Under the pieces are notes generated by a model. It worked only from the letters and a program-made list of their open reading frames with translations. It made no database searches and had not been told where the DNA came from. A program made the position numbers and the translations under genes. This document shows positions 17,804 through 25,075 of a stretch of 45,900 nucleotides of DNA, piece by piece. Source of the DNA: a virus; the IMG/VR virus record IMGVR_UViG_3300021960_000139, positions 1-45,900 of that record, one strand, 5' to 3'. Position 1 is the first letter of the stretch. Each line of letters starts with the position of its first letter.

Positions 17804-19416
17804 TGAAAAGAAATATAGTTATAGGTCCTCCTGGCACAGGCAAGACAACATTTTTAAAAGATAAAGTTGATAAATTAATTAGTGGTGGTCATTGTCGACC
17901 AGATGAGATTGGATACTTTAGTTTTACAGTAAAAGCTGCTGAAGAGATTCGTGACAGAGTCACGAAGGAGGAGTGGAGTGAGGCGGAATTAAAAAAGCTG
18001 TTCCCTTATTTTTGTACGCTTCACTCGCTCGCTTATAAACGATTACAGTTACAACAATCACAGATCATGGATCAAAGTGATTATGATGACTTATCACGGA
18101 ACACGGGCCGTTTCTTTGTTAACAAGATGAAGAAAGGTAATGGTATGGACATCTCTATGCCAACCGCAAAGAGTGAGTATCAAGACTTGATTAATTTAGC
18201 GTATGCAAAGTTTCCTGATGATGACGATAGACTCAATCAAATTTTTCGTACTGTTAAGCTCAGTGACTACGGCGCACGGAACACGATTGAACAAATGGAT
18301 TTAGATCTAAAAAATTTTAAACGTGATAGAGATAAATTAGAATACGTTGATTACTTTAATCATTTTTTAAAGAAAAAAAATCCGCCACCATTAAAATATT
18401 TATTTGTTGATGAAGCACAAGATTTATCTGCGCACCAATGGCAAGTCATTGACATGATACAAGAAGTGGCAAAACCAATTGAAACATATGTTGCTGGTGA
18501 TGATGATCAAGCAATCTTTCGTTGGGCAGGTGCAGACATCGAACACTTTATTAATATGGCACAGGATGAAAATAATACTATCATTCCTTTAACACAGTCA
18601 TATCGTATTCCTAAAAGTATACACACTATTGCCACAAAATTAGCACAGTCAATATCACGAAGAATTGATAAAAGTTACAAGCCAAGAGATGAAGAAGGCG
18701 AGAGAAAAGTCTTAAATATCAGACCTTTAAACAAAGGATTGGCTGAAGGCGAGTGGTTAATTTTATGTCGTACACATGAGATTGTGCAACAAGTTTCTGA
18801 ATCTTTAGAGCAGTTTGGTTGGTTGTATAAACGCTACGGACAATCCGTTGTTAATTTAAAATATATTGAAGCTATCAAAACGTGGACCACGTTGCAAAAT
18901 GGTAAAGAAGTTTCTGGTCAGTTATGTGATACTGTTTATCAGTTTATGGATAGCACACGCATAAAAAGAAACTACGGAACATTTAAAGGTGATCATGCTG
19001 CTGTTTACACATTAGAAGATTTAATAAAAGATTATGGTTTGCGTGAAACAATCAAAGACATAGACGTGCGTACCATGAAATGGTATGATGTATTGAATGC
19101 GAAAGGATTAAGAAAGAGAATAAATTATCTCAGAGCTATTATGCGTGAAGGAAATAAATTAGATGACACACCACGCATAGAAGTATCAACAATACATGCA
19201 AGTAAAGGCGGGGAGAGAGACAACGTTATGTTGTTGACGGATCTATCTTATGGTCCTTACAAATCATCTACAGAAACACAACAAGGTAGAGATGATGAAG
19301 CAAGAGTTTTCTATGTTGGTATGACAAGAGCCAAAAAGAAATTAATTGTTGTGCGTCGCACAGAAGCGCAGTTTGAATACGAACCTATATTTTTTCATGA
19401 AAGGAGATCGGCATGA
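17803..19416 (+). CDS. UvrD/PcrA-like superfamily 1 helicase
   Basis: A 537-residue SF1 helicase. Walker A is GPPGTGKTT (8-16) and motif Ia is FSFTVKAA. Motif II is LFVDEAQDLS, the glutamine motif region GDDDQAIFRWAG is motif III, and LTQSYRIP is motif IV. IHASKGGERDNV is motif V and FYVGMTRAKKKL is motif VI. It should unwind DNA 3'-5' at the replication fork or during repair. It is translationally coupled to PrimPol (TAATG) and overlaps the next gene by 4 bp. No separate replicative DnaB-type helicase was found in the window, so this enzyme may serve the fork. Confidence 0.85.
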   Translation: MKRNIVIGPPGTGKTTFLKDKVDKLISGGHCRPDEIGYFSFTVKAAEEIRDRVTKEEWSEAELKKLFPYFCTLHSLAYKRLQLQQSQIMDQSDYDDLSRNTGRFFVNKMKKGNGMDISMPTAKSEYQDLINLAYAKFPDDDDRLNQIFRTVKLSDYGARNTIEQMDLDLKNFKRDRDKLEYVDYFNHFLKKKNPPPLKYLFVDEAQDLSAHQWQVIDMIQEVAKPIETYVAGDDDQAIFRWAGADIEHFINMAQDENNTIIPLTQSYRIPKSIHTIATKLAQSISRRIDKSYKPRDEEGERKVLNIRPLNKGLAEGEWLILCRTHEIVQQVSESLEQFGWLYKRYGQSVVNLKYIEAIKTWTTLQNGKEVSGQLCDTVYQFMDSTRIKRNYGTFKGDHAAVYTLEDLIKDYGLRETIKDIDVRTMKWYDVLNAKGLRKRINYLRAIMREGNKLDDTPRIEVSTIHASKGGERDNVMLLTDLSYGPYKSSTETQQGRDDEARVFYVGMTRAKKKLIVVRRTEAQFEYEPIFFHERRSA

Positions 19417-19769
19417 TATCTAAAGATTTACTAGAGCAAGCCAGTAAATTAATTGGCGGTGATCGCCAAGAAGATTATGGTGATAAACTTACAAATCATC
19501 AGAACATTGCAGATTTCTGGTCTGTTTTTTTAAAGACACCAATTACAGCACATGATGTTGCGATATGTATGGCCTTGGTTAAAGTAGCACGGCTCATGAA
19601 CCAACATAAAAAAGATAGTTACATTGATATGGCCGCGTACGCTGCGATAGCAGGAGAAATAGAAGCAAGAACAGATAAAGATATTTCTTTTGAATCAGAA
19701 GGAGAGAGACGAGGACGACAAACAAGTGAAGCTATTAAGCAATGGCATAAGGAAAGAGAAAAAAAATGA
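19413..19769 (+). CDS. DUF6378-type conserved phage protein
   Basis: A 118-residue helical protein. The segment GGDRQEDYGDKLTNHQNIADFW, then TAHDVAICMALVKVARL and SYIDMAAYAAIAGEIEA matches what I recall of the DUF6378 family, common in phage replication regions. The Glu/Asp arrangement recalls all-alpha NTP pyrophosphohydrolases, but I cannot show an active site. Wedged between helicase and polymerase with 4-bp overlaps at both ends, it probably acts in nucleotide or replication metabolism. Confidence 0.6.
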   Translation: MISKDLLEQASKLIGGDRQEDYGDKLTNHQNIADFWSVFLKTPITAHDVAICMALVKVARLMNQHKKDSYIDMAAYAAIAGEIEARTDKDISFESEGERRGRQTSEAIKQWHKEREKK

Positions 19770-21643
19770 AAGAACAACCTAATTGGTTTCCTAAAGTACA
19801 TCGCATGCCTAGTGAATGGGTTATGCCTGACCACTTCCCTGATCTATCTGGTTATGACGAGATAGCAATTGATTTAGAAACACGCGACCCTGGTATCAAA
19901 GATACAGGGCCAGGATATATACGTAAGAATGGTGAAGTCGTTGGTATCGCTGTTGCCGTAGACGGGTGGAAAGGATACTACCCCATTGCTCACGAAACAC
20001 CGCCCAACATGGATAAAGCTATTGTTACAAAGTGGCTTAAAAAACAATGCTCATACGAAAATATTAATTATATATTTCATAACGCTTTTTATGATGTAGG
20101 CTGGCTTACTGCGATGGGTGTTGACATTAAAGGTAAAATAATAGACACTTTAATCGCTGCCCCTTTGGTAGATGAAAACAGGTTTCGATTTGACCTAAAC
20201 TCATTAGCAAAAGATTATCTAAAAGAGTCAAAATCGGAAGCCCAACTCTACGAGGCAGCAAAAATGTGGGGTCTAGATCCGAAAGGAGAAATGTGGAAGC
20301 TTCCCGCATCTCACGTTGGAGAGTACGCAGAGCAAGACGCTGCTGTGACGCTACGCTTATGGCATCATCTCAAAAGAGAAATCACTTCACAAAACTTAAT
20401 TAACATTTTTGAATTGGAAACTGATTTGTTTCCTGTTTTATTTAAGATGAAGCAAAAAGGTGTTAGAGTAGATTTAGAAAAAGCGGAGAAAATTAAAAAT
20501 GATTTACAGAAACAAGAAAATAAACTTTTACAATCTATCAAAAAACTTTCAGGTACATCTGTGGAAGTCTGGGCTGCGGCTAGCGTGGCAAAAGCATTTG
20601 ATGCATTACAGATTCCTTATGACCGCACACCGACAGGGCAACCAAAGTTTGATAAAAACTTTTTATCAAGTCATGATTCTCCTTTGGCAAAGATGGTTGT
20701 GGAGTGTCGTGAGATCAATAAAGCGAGAACAACGTTCATTGAAAGTATCACCAAGCATTCGTACCGAGGCAGGATTCATGCTGAAATCCACCAAATGCGT
20801 TCCGACCAAGGAGGAACAGTAACAGGTAGGTTCAGTTACAGTAATCCGAACTTACAGCAAATACCAGCACGGCACGGGATTCTCGGCCCACTGATCAGAA
20901 GTATATTTATTCCTGAAAAAGATCATGAGTGGGGTATCTTTGATTACTCACAACAAGAACCACGGCTCGTCGTACATTACGCAAGCCTACGTCATTTTAC
21001 AGGAGCTAGTAAGTTTGTAGATTCGTATCAAGAAGATCCAACAACGGATTTTCATAAAATGGTATCAAAGATGGCTGATATACCTCGTAAGCAAGCTAAA
21101 ACGATCAATTTAGGGCTATTCTACGGCATGGGTAAAGGTAAACTGATGTCACAGCTCGGTGTTAATTTAGAGACAGCAAGTGAACTACTTGCAAGTTACA
21201 ATGAACGCGTGCCGTTTGTTAAACAATTAATGAATGATACAATGAACAAAGCTGGTAAGAAAGGGTATCTGTCTACATTAGAAGGTAGACGCTGTCGTTT
21301 CGACCAATGGGAGCCTACAAATGAGTGGGGACAGAAGTCTCTGCCATTAGCTGAAGCTCAACAACAATACGGCGAACATATGATTAAACGTGCCTGGACA
21401 TATAAGGCACTCAATAGATTGATACAGGGCTCTGCTGCTGATCAAACAAAGAAAGCTATGCTAGAATTACATAAAGAAGGCTACCTAGCGCACATACAAG
21501 TACATGATGAACTTGACTTTTCTGTTGCAAGCGATGTAGATAAGGCTAAGATCAAAGAGATTATGGAAAATTGTGTTGAACTGTCTGTCCCAAGTAAAGT
21601 CGACGTTGAATGCGGTGACAACTGGGGCGATGCAGGTGATTAA
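19766..21643 (+). CDS. polA: Family A DNA polymerase with 3'-5' exonuclease
   Basis: A 625-residue protein. The exonuclease motifs are AIDLET (Asp36, Glu38), IFHNAFYD, and EYAEQDAA. The polymerase motifs are WGIFDYSQQEPRL (motif A), RKQAKTINLGLFYG (motif B/O-helix; Lys, then Phe-Tyr-Gly) and IQVHDELDF (motif C). There is no 5'-3' exonuclease domain, as usual for phage PolA. The O-helix position is Phe rather than Leu/Tyr in the segment GLFYG. It replicates the genome with the PrimPol and helicase upstream. The next small gene starts within its last codons. Confidence 0.9.
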   Translation: MKEQPNWFPKVHRMPSEWVMPDHFPDLSGYDEIAIDLETRDPGIKDTGPGYIRKNGEVVGIAVAVDGWKGYYPIAHETPPNMDKAIVTKWLKKQCSYENINYIFHNAFYDVGWLTAMGVDIKGKIIDTLIAAPLVDENRFRFDLNSLAKDYLKESKSEAQLYEAAKMWGLDPKGEMWKLPASHVGEYAEQDAAVTLRLWHHLKREITSQNLINIFELETDLFPVLFKMKQKGVRVDLEKAEKIKNDLQKQENKLLQSIKKLSGTSVEVWAAASVAKAFDALQIPYDRTPTGQPKFDKNFLSSHDSPLAKMVVECREINKARTTFIESITKHSYRGRIHAEIHQMRSDQGGTVTGRFSYSNPNLQQIPARHGILGPLIRSIFIPEKDHEWGIFDYSQQEPRLVVHYASLRHFTGASKFVDSYQEDPTTDFHKMVSKMADIPRKQAKTINLGLFYGMGKGKLMSQLGVNLETASELLASYNERVPFVKQLMNDTMNKAGKKGYLSTLEGRRCRFDQWEPTNEWGQKSLPLAEAQQQYGEHMIKRAWTYKALNRLIQGSAADQTKKAMLELHKEGYLAHIQVHDELDFSVASDVDKAKIKEIMENCVELSVPSKVDVECGDNWGDAGD

Positions 21644-21854
21644 GATTTGGTTATTAATTTCTATGGTGTCTATGCCTGGTATGCCATCCGTTAGACATAC
21701 TGCTGAACTTTGGTTTGATGAACCTAAGTGTGAAGCTAGACGCGTTGATATAGAAAATGTTTTATATGATACTGCGGCAGAACAAGGAATCAATCCTGTA
21801 TATGTTGAAACATGGTGTCTTGAATCAAATATGTTTGTTATTAATAATAGTTGA
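21630..21854 (+). CDS. Small exported or membrane protein (74 aa)
   Basis: ATG 21630 overlaps the last 14 bp of polA. The first residues MQVIKIWLLISMVSMPGMPS look like a signal or signal-anchor sequence. The rest contains two Cys (EPKC, ETWCLES) and an acidic helix. A short exported protein coupled to polA is odd. It could be a host-envelope modifier or superinfection protein, but nothing identifies it. The stop lies 3 bp into the promoter region at 21851. Confidence 0.55.
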   Translation: MQVIKIWLLISMVSMPGMPSVRHTAELWFDEPKCEARRVDIENVLYDTAAEQGINPVYVETWCLESNMFVINNS

Positions 21855-21879
21855 CACTCCCATTATATTAGATTAAAGA
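21851..21879 (+). promoter_or_regulatory. Sigma70-type promoter before regulatory operon
   Basis: TTGACA (21851-21856) is a perfect -35, followed by a 17-bp spacer and TAAAGA (21874-21879). The spacer contains CCCATTATATTAG. Its reverse complement CTAATATAATGGG closely matches the conserved spacer of the promoters at 27185, 28375, 29089 and 29751, so the element may be related but inverted. Confidence 0.5.
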
Positions 21880-21885
21880 AACAAT

Positions 21886-22087
21886 TAAATGAGAATGGTG
21901 CAACATTCTCTGAGTATGGCTGAACAACTGTAACAAGGTAGTAAGGCACGATTCTCACAAGGTATGGTCGAATGACTGAGGGTGTGAGGGTTGGTACTGA
22001 AGTACTGGTTAACTATGACAGGTTGACTTGTCGGGAAAAGGTTGGGGGTAGTCAAAGAATCCCCCTACTCACACTAAAAAAGGAAAA
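21886..22087 (+). ncRNA. Structured leader or small RNA, about 200 nt
   Basis: No convincing gene lies here, but several hairpins follow the promoter in order. They are GAGAATG/CATTCTC (21891-21897 with 21904-21910), CTCACA/TGTGAG (21954-21959 with 21983-21988), GTAC-TGAA-GTAC (21994-22005) and GGGGG/CCCCC (22044-22048 with 22061-22065). It could be a long structured 5' UTR of the HTH gene or an independent RNA ending near 22070. A 14-codon ORF from ATG 21889 is present without a ribosome site. It matches no RNA family I know. Confidence 0.35.
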
Positions 22088-22279
22088 ATGGATAAATATC
22101 AAAGATTTTTAACAGAACATGAATTAGCTAATTATTTTAAGGTAAGCGTCCATAAGCTACGTAGAGATAGAGTTGAAAACAGAGGAGTCCCTTACATTAA
22201 ATATGGTCGCCAAGTTAGATACCCTGTTGAAATAATTGAACAGTTTTTGGAAGACAATAAAGTTATACCAAAAAATTAA
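22088..22279 (+). CDS. HTH DNA-binding protein (excisionase/AlpA-like)
   Basis: A 63-residue protein: FLTEHELANYFKVSVHKLRR is a MerR/excisionase-type helix-turn-helix, followed by a wing-like VPYIKYGRQVRYP segment. AGGAAAAATG gives its start. No integrase is seen, so a transcription regulator role is likelier than excision. It heads a six-gene run of small regulators and is transcribed from the promoter at 21851 through a 200-nt structured leader. Confidence 0.7.
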   Translation: MDKYQRFLTEHELANYFKVSVHKLRRDRVENRGVPYIKYGRQVRYPVEIIEQFLEDNKVIPKN

Positions 22280-22291
22280 AAAGGAGAAAGT

Positions 22292-22591
22292 ATGAAACTT
22301 AAAAAAGAATATGAGATGACATTCAAAGAGGGATTTCGTCTTGGGGTACGTTTGACGCGAGCAAAAGCATATATAGAAAATGCCCGCGATGCAAAGAGAC
22401 TAGGTGATGAAACAATGGCTGAGCTTTATACAGAGTTTGCGCAAGAGTGGAATGACTTGGCTCGTAATGCAGGGCGTAAGTTTACACCGTCCGCGGCTCA
22501 CGAACCTGAACAGTCTGCTTTTGATTTTGGTGACATCGAAATGCAGGAACATTTATCAAAGTTACCTCATCAACTAAAGGAGACAGGATGA
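22292..22591 (+). CDS. Hypothetical helical protein (99 aa)
   Basis: Start ATG 22292 follows AAAAGGAGAAAGT. The product is charged and helical (EGFRLGVRLTRAKAYIENAR, ETMAELYTEFAQEWNDLARN), with an acidic tail. It overlaps the next gene by 4 bp. No family is recognised; the position suggests an early regulatory or host-takeover role. Confidence 0.55.
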   Translation: MKLKKEYEMTFKEGFRLGVRLTRAKAYIENARDAKRLGDETMAELYTEFAQEWNDLARNAGRKFTPSAAHEPEQSAFDFGDIEMQEHLSKLPHQLKETG

Positions 22592-22992
22592 AACAAAAAT
22601 ATGAAGAAGGTTACATGGATTACATAAAGAAAATGGGTGTATCCAAAAAAAAATTAAAAATTTCAGAACAAATGGATGTTGGCGAGTATAAAATAAATTA
22701 CGACACGGATCCTGTTGAACTGATGTATAAAGACGAAAATGACACAACAAGTGTCCCTTTTGAATGGACAGACGCTAATCTTTTAAAAGCCTTGGAAGAA
22801 GATATTCAAGAAATTTTTGAGTATTTTACGAGTGGAAAATTAGATAAGGAAAAAACACCTACTTATTTAGATATTTTGTATTCTCTTCCTAGAGTTATTA
22901 AACTTCAATTGGCGAAAAAGGATTTGTTTATTAATCCTGGTTCAAAAGACGCAATTAAGAAACATGAACAATACTTACGAGAGGGAAGATAA
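22588..22992 (+). CDS. Hypothetical acidic protein (134 aa)
   Basis: Rich in Lys, Asp and Glu, with helix-forming segments (DANLLKALEEDIQEIFEYF) and no catalytic motif. It is coupled to both neighbours (4-bp overlap upstream, 1-bp overlap downstream). It is conserved-looking in composition with surrounding genes but not recognised. Confidence 0.5.
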   Translation: MKQKYEEGYMDYIKKMGVSKKKLKISEQMDVGEYKINYDTDPVELMYKDENDTTSVPFEWTDANLLKALEEDIQEIFEYFTSGKLDKEKTPTYLDILYSLPRVIKLQLAKKDLFINPGSKDAIKKHEQYLREGR

Positions 22993-23141
22993 TGAACATC
23001 AAGAAGTTTAAAAGTGTGGCAGTAGCCATTGAAACGTACAAATTATTGAAGAAGATAGCTGCCGCCGACGATCGGTCGGCTGGTATGCAAATAACCTACT
23101 TGGTAAAACAAGAAGCAAAAAAAAGAAAGTTAACAGCATGA
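22992..23141 (+). CDS. Ribbon-helix-helix-like regulator (49 aa)
   Basis: The product is FKSVAVAIETYKLLKKIAA then DDRSAGMQITYLVKQEAKKR. A short beta-strand (SVAVAI), a first helix and a second helix after the DRSAGMQ turn match the Arc/MetJ-type ribbon-helix-helix fold that binds DNA as a dimer. ATG 22992 overlaps the previous stop and the stop overlaps the next ATG (ATGA). It probably controls this early operon or packages with the ParB-like protein. Confidence 0.65.
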   Translation: MNIKKFKSVAVAIETYKLLKKIAAADDRSAGMQITYLVKQEAKKRKLTA

Positions 23142-23920
23142 AAAAAGAAACCTATAATACTATTTATTCAACGAAAGATTTTAGTATTTTTGACAGAATT
23201 GTCGGCAATAGAGTGCCTACGACAGCGAGAGCTGAGACAAATATTAATCGTATAATTAAAAGTATACAAAAAAAATATGTGCCTTTACCAATTCTCGTAA
23301 ATAAAAATATGAAAGTTATTGATGGACTTCATAGATTAGAAGCACACCGAAGATTAGATATTCCTATTCGATACATCATTACTGATGTTGATGTTACGGT
23401 TTCTGATATTCAACGCATTAATAATATTTCAAACAATTGGAATACAGAAGATTATTTAAATTCAAACATGGATGTTGAAAGACAAAAATATCCAAACACG
23501 TATGATACTAAACCATATCACATGTATTCTTTGTTTAGAAAAAAATATAAATTTTCACATCGAAATAATTTAATGATGTTGCTTGGCACGGTTGTTAATC
23601 CAACAAGAGAAATAGAACAAGACTTTAAAGAAGGACGTTTTAAAATTTTAGATTGGAATGAAGCATGTGAAACAGCCGAGTATATTTGTACTTTTAAAAA
23701 TTACTTAGTTGATTATAAAAACAGGAACTTTGTTACTGCATTTTTATCTATTTATAATCATTGGCGTTTTAGTAAACGTACCTGGAATAAAAAGTTAGCA
23801 CAAAATTCCAGAAAAATTGTTCACTGTACAAACGCTGCTGACTATAGAGAAGTAATTCTTGAAGTATACAACTGGGGATTACAGTCAGGTTCACGTCTTA
23901 AAATTAAAGAAGCAGCATGA
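23138..23920 (+). CDS. ParB/sulfiredoxin-like N-terminal domain protein
   Basis: A 260-residue protein. Residues about 45-95 carry the ParB-like core: LPILVNKNMKVIDGLHRLEA, then HRRLDIPIRYI, including the G-x-H-R-L-E-A box that binds nucleotide in ParB-type proteins. The long C-terminal part is helical and basic without a clear HTH. No ParA is present, so a plasmid-partition system is unlikely. Phage ParB-like proteins act as DNA-binding regulators or nucleases. It lies between the RHH gene and small zinc proteins. Confidence 0.65.
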   Translation: MKKETYNTIYSTKDFSIFDRIVGNRVPTTARAETNINRIIKSIQKKYVPLPILVNKNMKVIDGLHRLEAHRRLDIPIRYIITDVDVTVSDIQRINNISNNWNTEDYLNSNMDVERQKYPNTYDTKPYHMYSLFRKKYKFSHRNNLMMLLGTVVNPTREIEQDFKEGRFKILDWNEACETAEYICTFKNYLVDYKNRNFVTAFLSIYNHWRFSKRTWNKKLAQNSRKIVHCTNAADYREVILEVYNWGLQSGSRLKIKEAA

Positions 23921-24099
23921 CACTCATGCCAAGGTTTAAGTCATACCGACCATTTAAACCAGATTGGAAGTATGAAAAGAAGTGTTGTAATAAGTGTAGT
24001 AAAGAGTATCTCACGGATAATATGATGGGTGTTAAAAGAGGTAGTTATATTTGTACTTGGTTTTGTATTCGATGTTACAATTTATTGCAAAAGTCATAA
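23917..24099 (+). CDS. Small zinc-finger protein (60 aa)
   Basis: Two cysteine pairs (CCNKC near residue 24 and CTWFCIRC near 46) frame a 20-residue loop, consistent with a four-Cys zinc site. The N-terminus is basic (RFKSYRPFKPDWKYEKK). ATG 23917 overlaps the ParB-like stop; an internal ATG at 23929 is an alternative. Probably a nucleic-acid or protein-binding accessory factor. Confidence 0.6.
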   Translation: MTLMPRFKSYRPFKPDWKYEKKCCNKCSKEYLTDNMMGVKRGSYICTWFCIRCYNLLQKS

Positions 24100-24302
24100 G
24101 CATTTTATGCTTATGTGGGACGATACTGGCGAGTGTATATATTCTCATATATTATTCGCCGTATCAAACTTTTATGCGTGATTGTGTAAAAGATGAGATA
24201 GGTAATTTCAGTAATGAGTACTGCACCTGGAAATATGACAAAGTGATGCTTTGTAGAAAGGAGAGTGTATGTTTCACTTATGGCATCTTAGCGCCATCAT
24301 AG
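24072..24302 (+). CDS. Single-TM membrane protein, Cys-rich ectodomain (76 aa)
   Basis: I start at ATG 24072. Residues about 3-26 (QFIAKVISILCLCGTILASVYIL) are a membrane segment. The rest has Cys at DCVKD, EYCTW, MLCRK and SVCF, which suggests disulphides outside the cytoplasm. It overlaps the preceding zinc-finger gene by 28 bp and the following gene by 34 bp. This is dense packing typical of small host-interaction genes. Confidence 0.5.
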   Translation: MLQFIAKVISILCLCGTILASVYILIYYSPYQTFMRDCVKDEIGNFSNEYCTWKYDKVMLCRKESVCFTYGILAPS

Positions 24303-24421
24303 GCGTGCTTGTAATAGGATTCTTTTTTGGAAGATGGTCTGTGCGAACTAAATACGAGGCAAAATTAGAAGAATTAGAAAATAGAAAGGAAAGTGTAGAA
24401 TGGGCCGCAAGACACCACTGA
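24269..24421 (+). CDS. Small membrane-anchored coiled-coil peptide (50 aa)
   Basis: Start ATG 24269 has AAAGGAGAGTGT just upstream, a good ribosome site. Residues about 7-23 (LSAIIGVLVIGFFFGRW) form a membrane helix, followed by a charged helix (KYEAKLEELENRKESVE). It overlaps genes on both sides in other frames. The architecture is that of a small inner-membrane peptide with a cytoplasmic coiled coil. Confidence 0.55.
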   Translation: MFHLWHLSAIIGVLVIGFFFGRWSVRTKYEAKLEELENRKESVEWAARHH

Positions 24422-24567
24422 AAGAAAAATTACTACGTGAGTATGTAAAAGTTTCAAAGACCGCGGTACGCAACCCACGGAACTGGAGAGAAGTTGCCGC
24501 CCGTATGCGATGGGAGCGCTTGAGAAAAATATTATGGAGGCGTTATGATTATATGCAGTCGATGTAA
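24400..24567 (+). CDS. Small very basic protein (55 aa)
   Basis: ATG 24400 follows GAAAGGAAAGTGTAGA. The product is MGRKTPLKEKLLREYVKVSK then TAVRNPRNWREVAARMRWER, rich in Arg and Lys, suggesting nucleic-acid contact. It overlaps the previous gene by 22 bp and the next by 23 bp. It contains one copy of the CACGGAAC motif discussed in findings. No family is recognised. Confidence 0.5.
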   Translation: MGRKTPLKEKLLREYVKVSKTAVRNPRNWREVAARMRWERLRKILWRRYDYMQSM

Positions 24568-24769
24568 AGGAAACGGATATGTTAAAGTTAGATTCGAGGC
24601 AGAACAAGCCATTGAGCAGTGTAAGGTTTGTCACTCACAAGGGGAAATCAATGAAAATAAGTACTACCACCAAACCTGGACAGAAGGCACTGAAGATTCC
24701 CTCGCGGTGTACTATGGACCGCCCTTGGACCCCGAATCATTCAAAAACTACACGATTTCGGGAGAGTAA
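24545..24769 (+). CDS. DnaJ-type zinc-finger protein (74 aa)
   Basis: CSRCKGNGYVKV (residues 4-15) is one CxxCxGxG repeat and QCKVCHSQGEI (residues 25-35) is a second, degenerate one. Together they make a DnaJ-like zinc centre. RBS: TTATGGAGGCGTT. The C-terminal half (YYHQTWTEGTEDSLAVYYG) has no known fold. It is overlapped in another frame by the ORF at 24651. Confidence 0.65.
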   Translation: MIICSRCKGNGYVKVRFEAEQAIEQCKVCHSQGEINENKYYHQTWTEGTEDSLAVYYGPPLDPESFKNYTISGE

Positions 24770-24806
24770 ACCAGTTATAGAGTTTAAGGGCGAACCGCCC
24801 TTTTAA
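24651..24806 (+). CDS. Overlapping small basic ORF (51 aa)
   Basis: ATG 24651 has CAAGGGGAAATCA in front, a good ribosome site. The product MKISTTTKPGQKALKIPSRC then TMDRPWTPNHSKTTRFRES reads like a real basic protein. It ends exactly at the terminator hairpin. However, 119 bp overlap the zinc-finger gene in a different frame, so one of the two C-terminal halves may not be under selection. Confidence 0.4.
   Translation: MKISTTTKPGQKALKIPSRCTMDRPWTPNHSKTTRFRESKPVIEFKGEPPF
24786..24804 (+). terminator. Rho-independent terminator of the regulator operon
   Basis: AAGGGCG (24786-24792), a 3-nt loop AAC and CGCCCTT (24796-24802) form a 7-bp hairpin with a short T-run. It closes the 21.9-24.8 kb operon. 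Confidence 0.65.
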
Positions 24807-24808
24807 AA

Positions 24809-24905
24809 TTTGAGGAAGGGCTTCCAGCGGCGCTACACACGCTGTGTTTAAAGCCTAAATTTAGACGAGGATGGTTCAGGTTTCCTCAAACTTGGTTTTT
24901 ATTAA
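24809..24905 (+). ncRNA. Candidate structured RNA with closing 9-bp stem and T-run
   Basis: TTTGAGGAA (24809-24817) pairs exactly with TTCCTCAAA (24882-24890). Nested inside are GGCTT/AAGCC (around 24820-24855) and CAGCG/CGCTG. The outer stem is followed by CTTGGTTTTTATTAATTTTTT. There is no ORF. It is about the size of a tRNA but lacks a TPsiC arm, anticodon loop and CCA context, so it is not a tRNA. It could be a small RNA or a terminator-protected processing product. Folding was judged by eye. Confidence 0.35.
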
Positions 24906-24949
24906 TTTTTTGCCAAGGTATTATGACCTGTTAAATCATCAAAGTGTAA

Positions 24950-24978
24950 GGGGAGGATGCTACGCCTCCCCTATATTT
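24950..24978 (+). terminator. GC-rich hairpin, possible terminator
   Basis: GGGGAGG (24950-24956) pairs with CCTCCCC (24965-24971) and is followed by TATATTT. The T-run is weak. It lies just before the promoter at 24981 and would stop upstream transcription from entering the next operon. Confidence 0.5.
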
Positions 24979-24980
24979 AG

Positions 24981-25009
24981 TTGCATCAAATGTGATAATA
25001 TACTATATC
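24981..25009 (+). promoter_or_regulatory. Sigma70-type promoter for the basic-protein operon
   Basis: TTGCAT (24981-24986), a 17-bp spacer and TATATC (25004-25009). An alternative -10 is TGATAATAT inside the spacer. The leader contains an inverted repeat, GAGCTGC (25019-25025) with GCAGCTC (25051-25057), before the 25076 gene. Confidence 0.45.
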
Positions 25010-25075
25010 TGTTACTATGAGCTGCTTGTGAAGCGAAATGCCTAACTACGGCAGCTCTGAAACAAAGGACTTGGT

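Noticed and set aside
22088-22279. Excisionase as evidence of a temperate, integrating phage.
   Set aside because: No integrase, attachment site or repressor pair was found; the HTH is equally typical of a transcription regulator.
23138-23920. ParB as part of a plasmid-prophage partition system.
   Set aside because: No ParA gene and no parS-like palindromes were found nearby.
24809-24890. Possible tRNA.
   Set aside because: The acceptor-like stem is there, but there is no T-arm, no anticodon stem-loop with a 7-nt loop and no CCA context.
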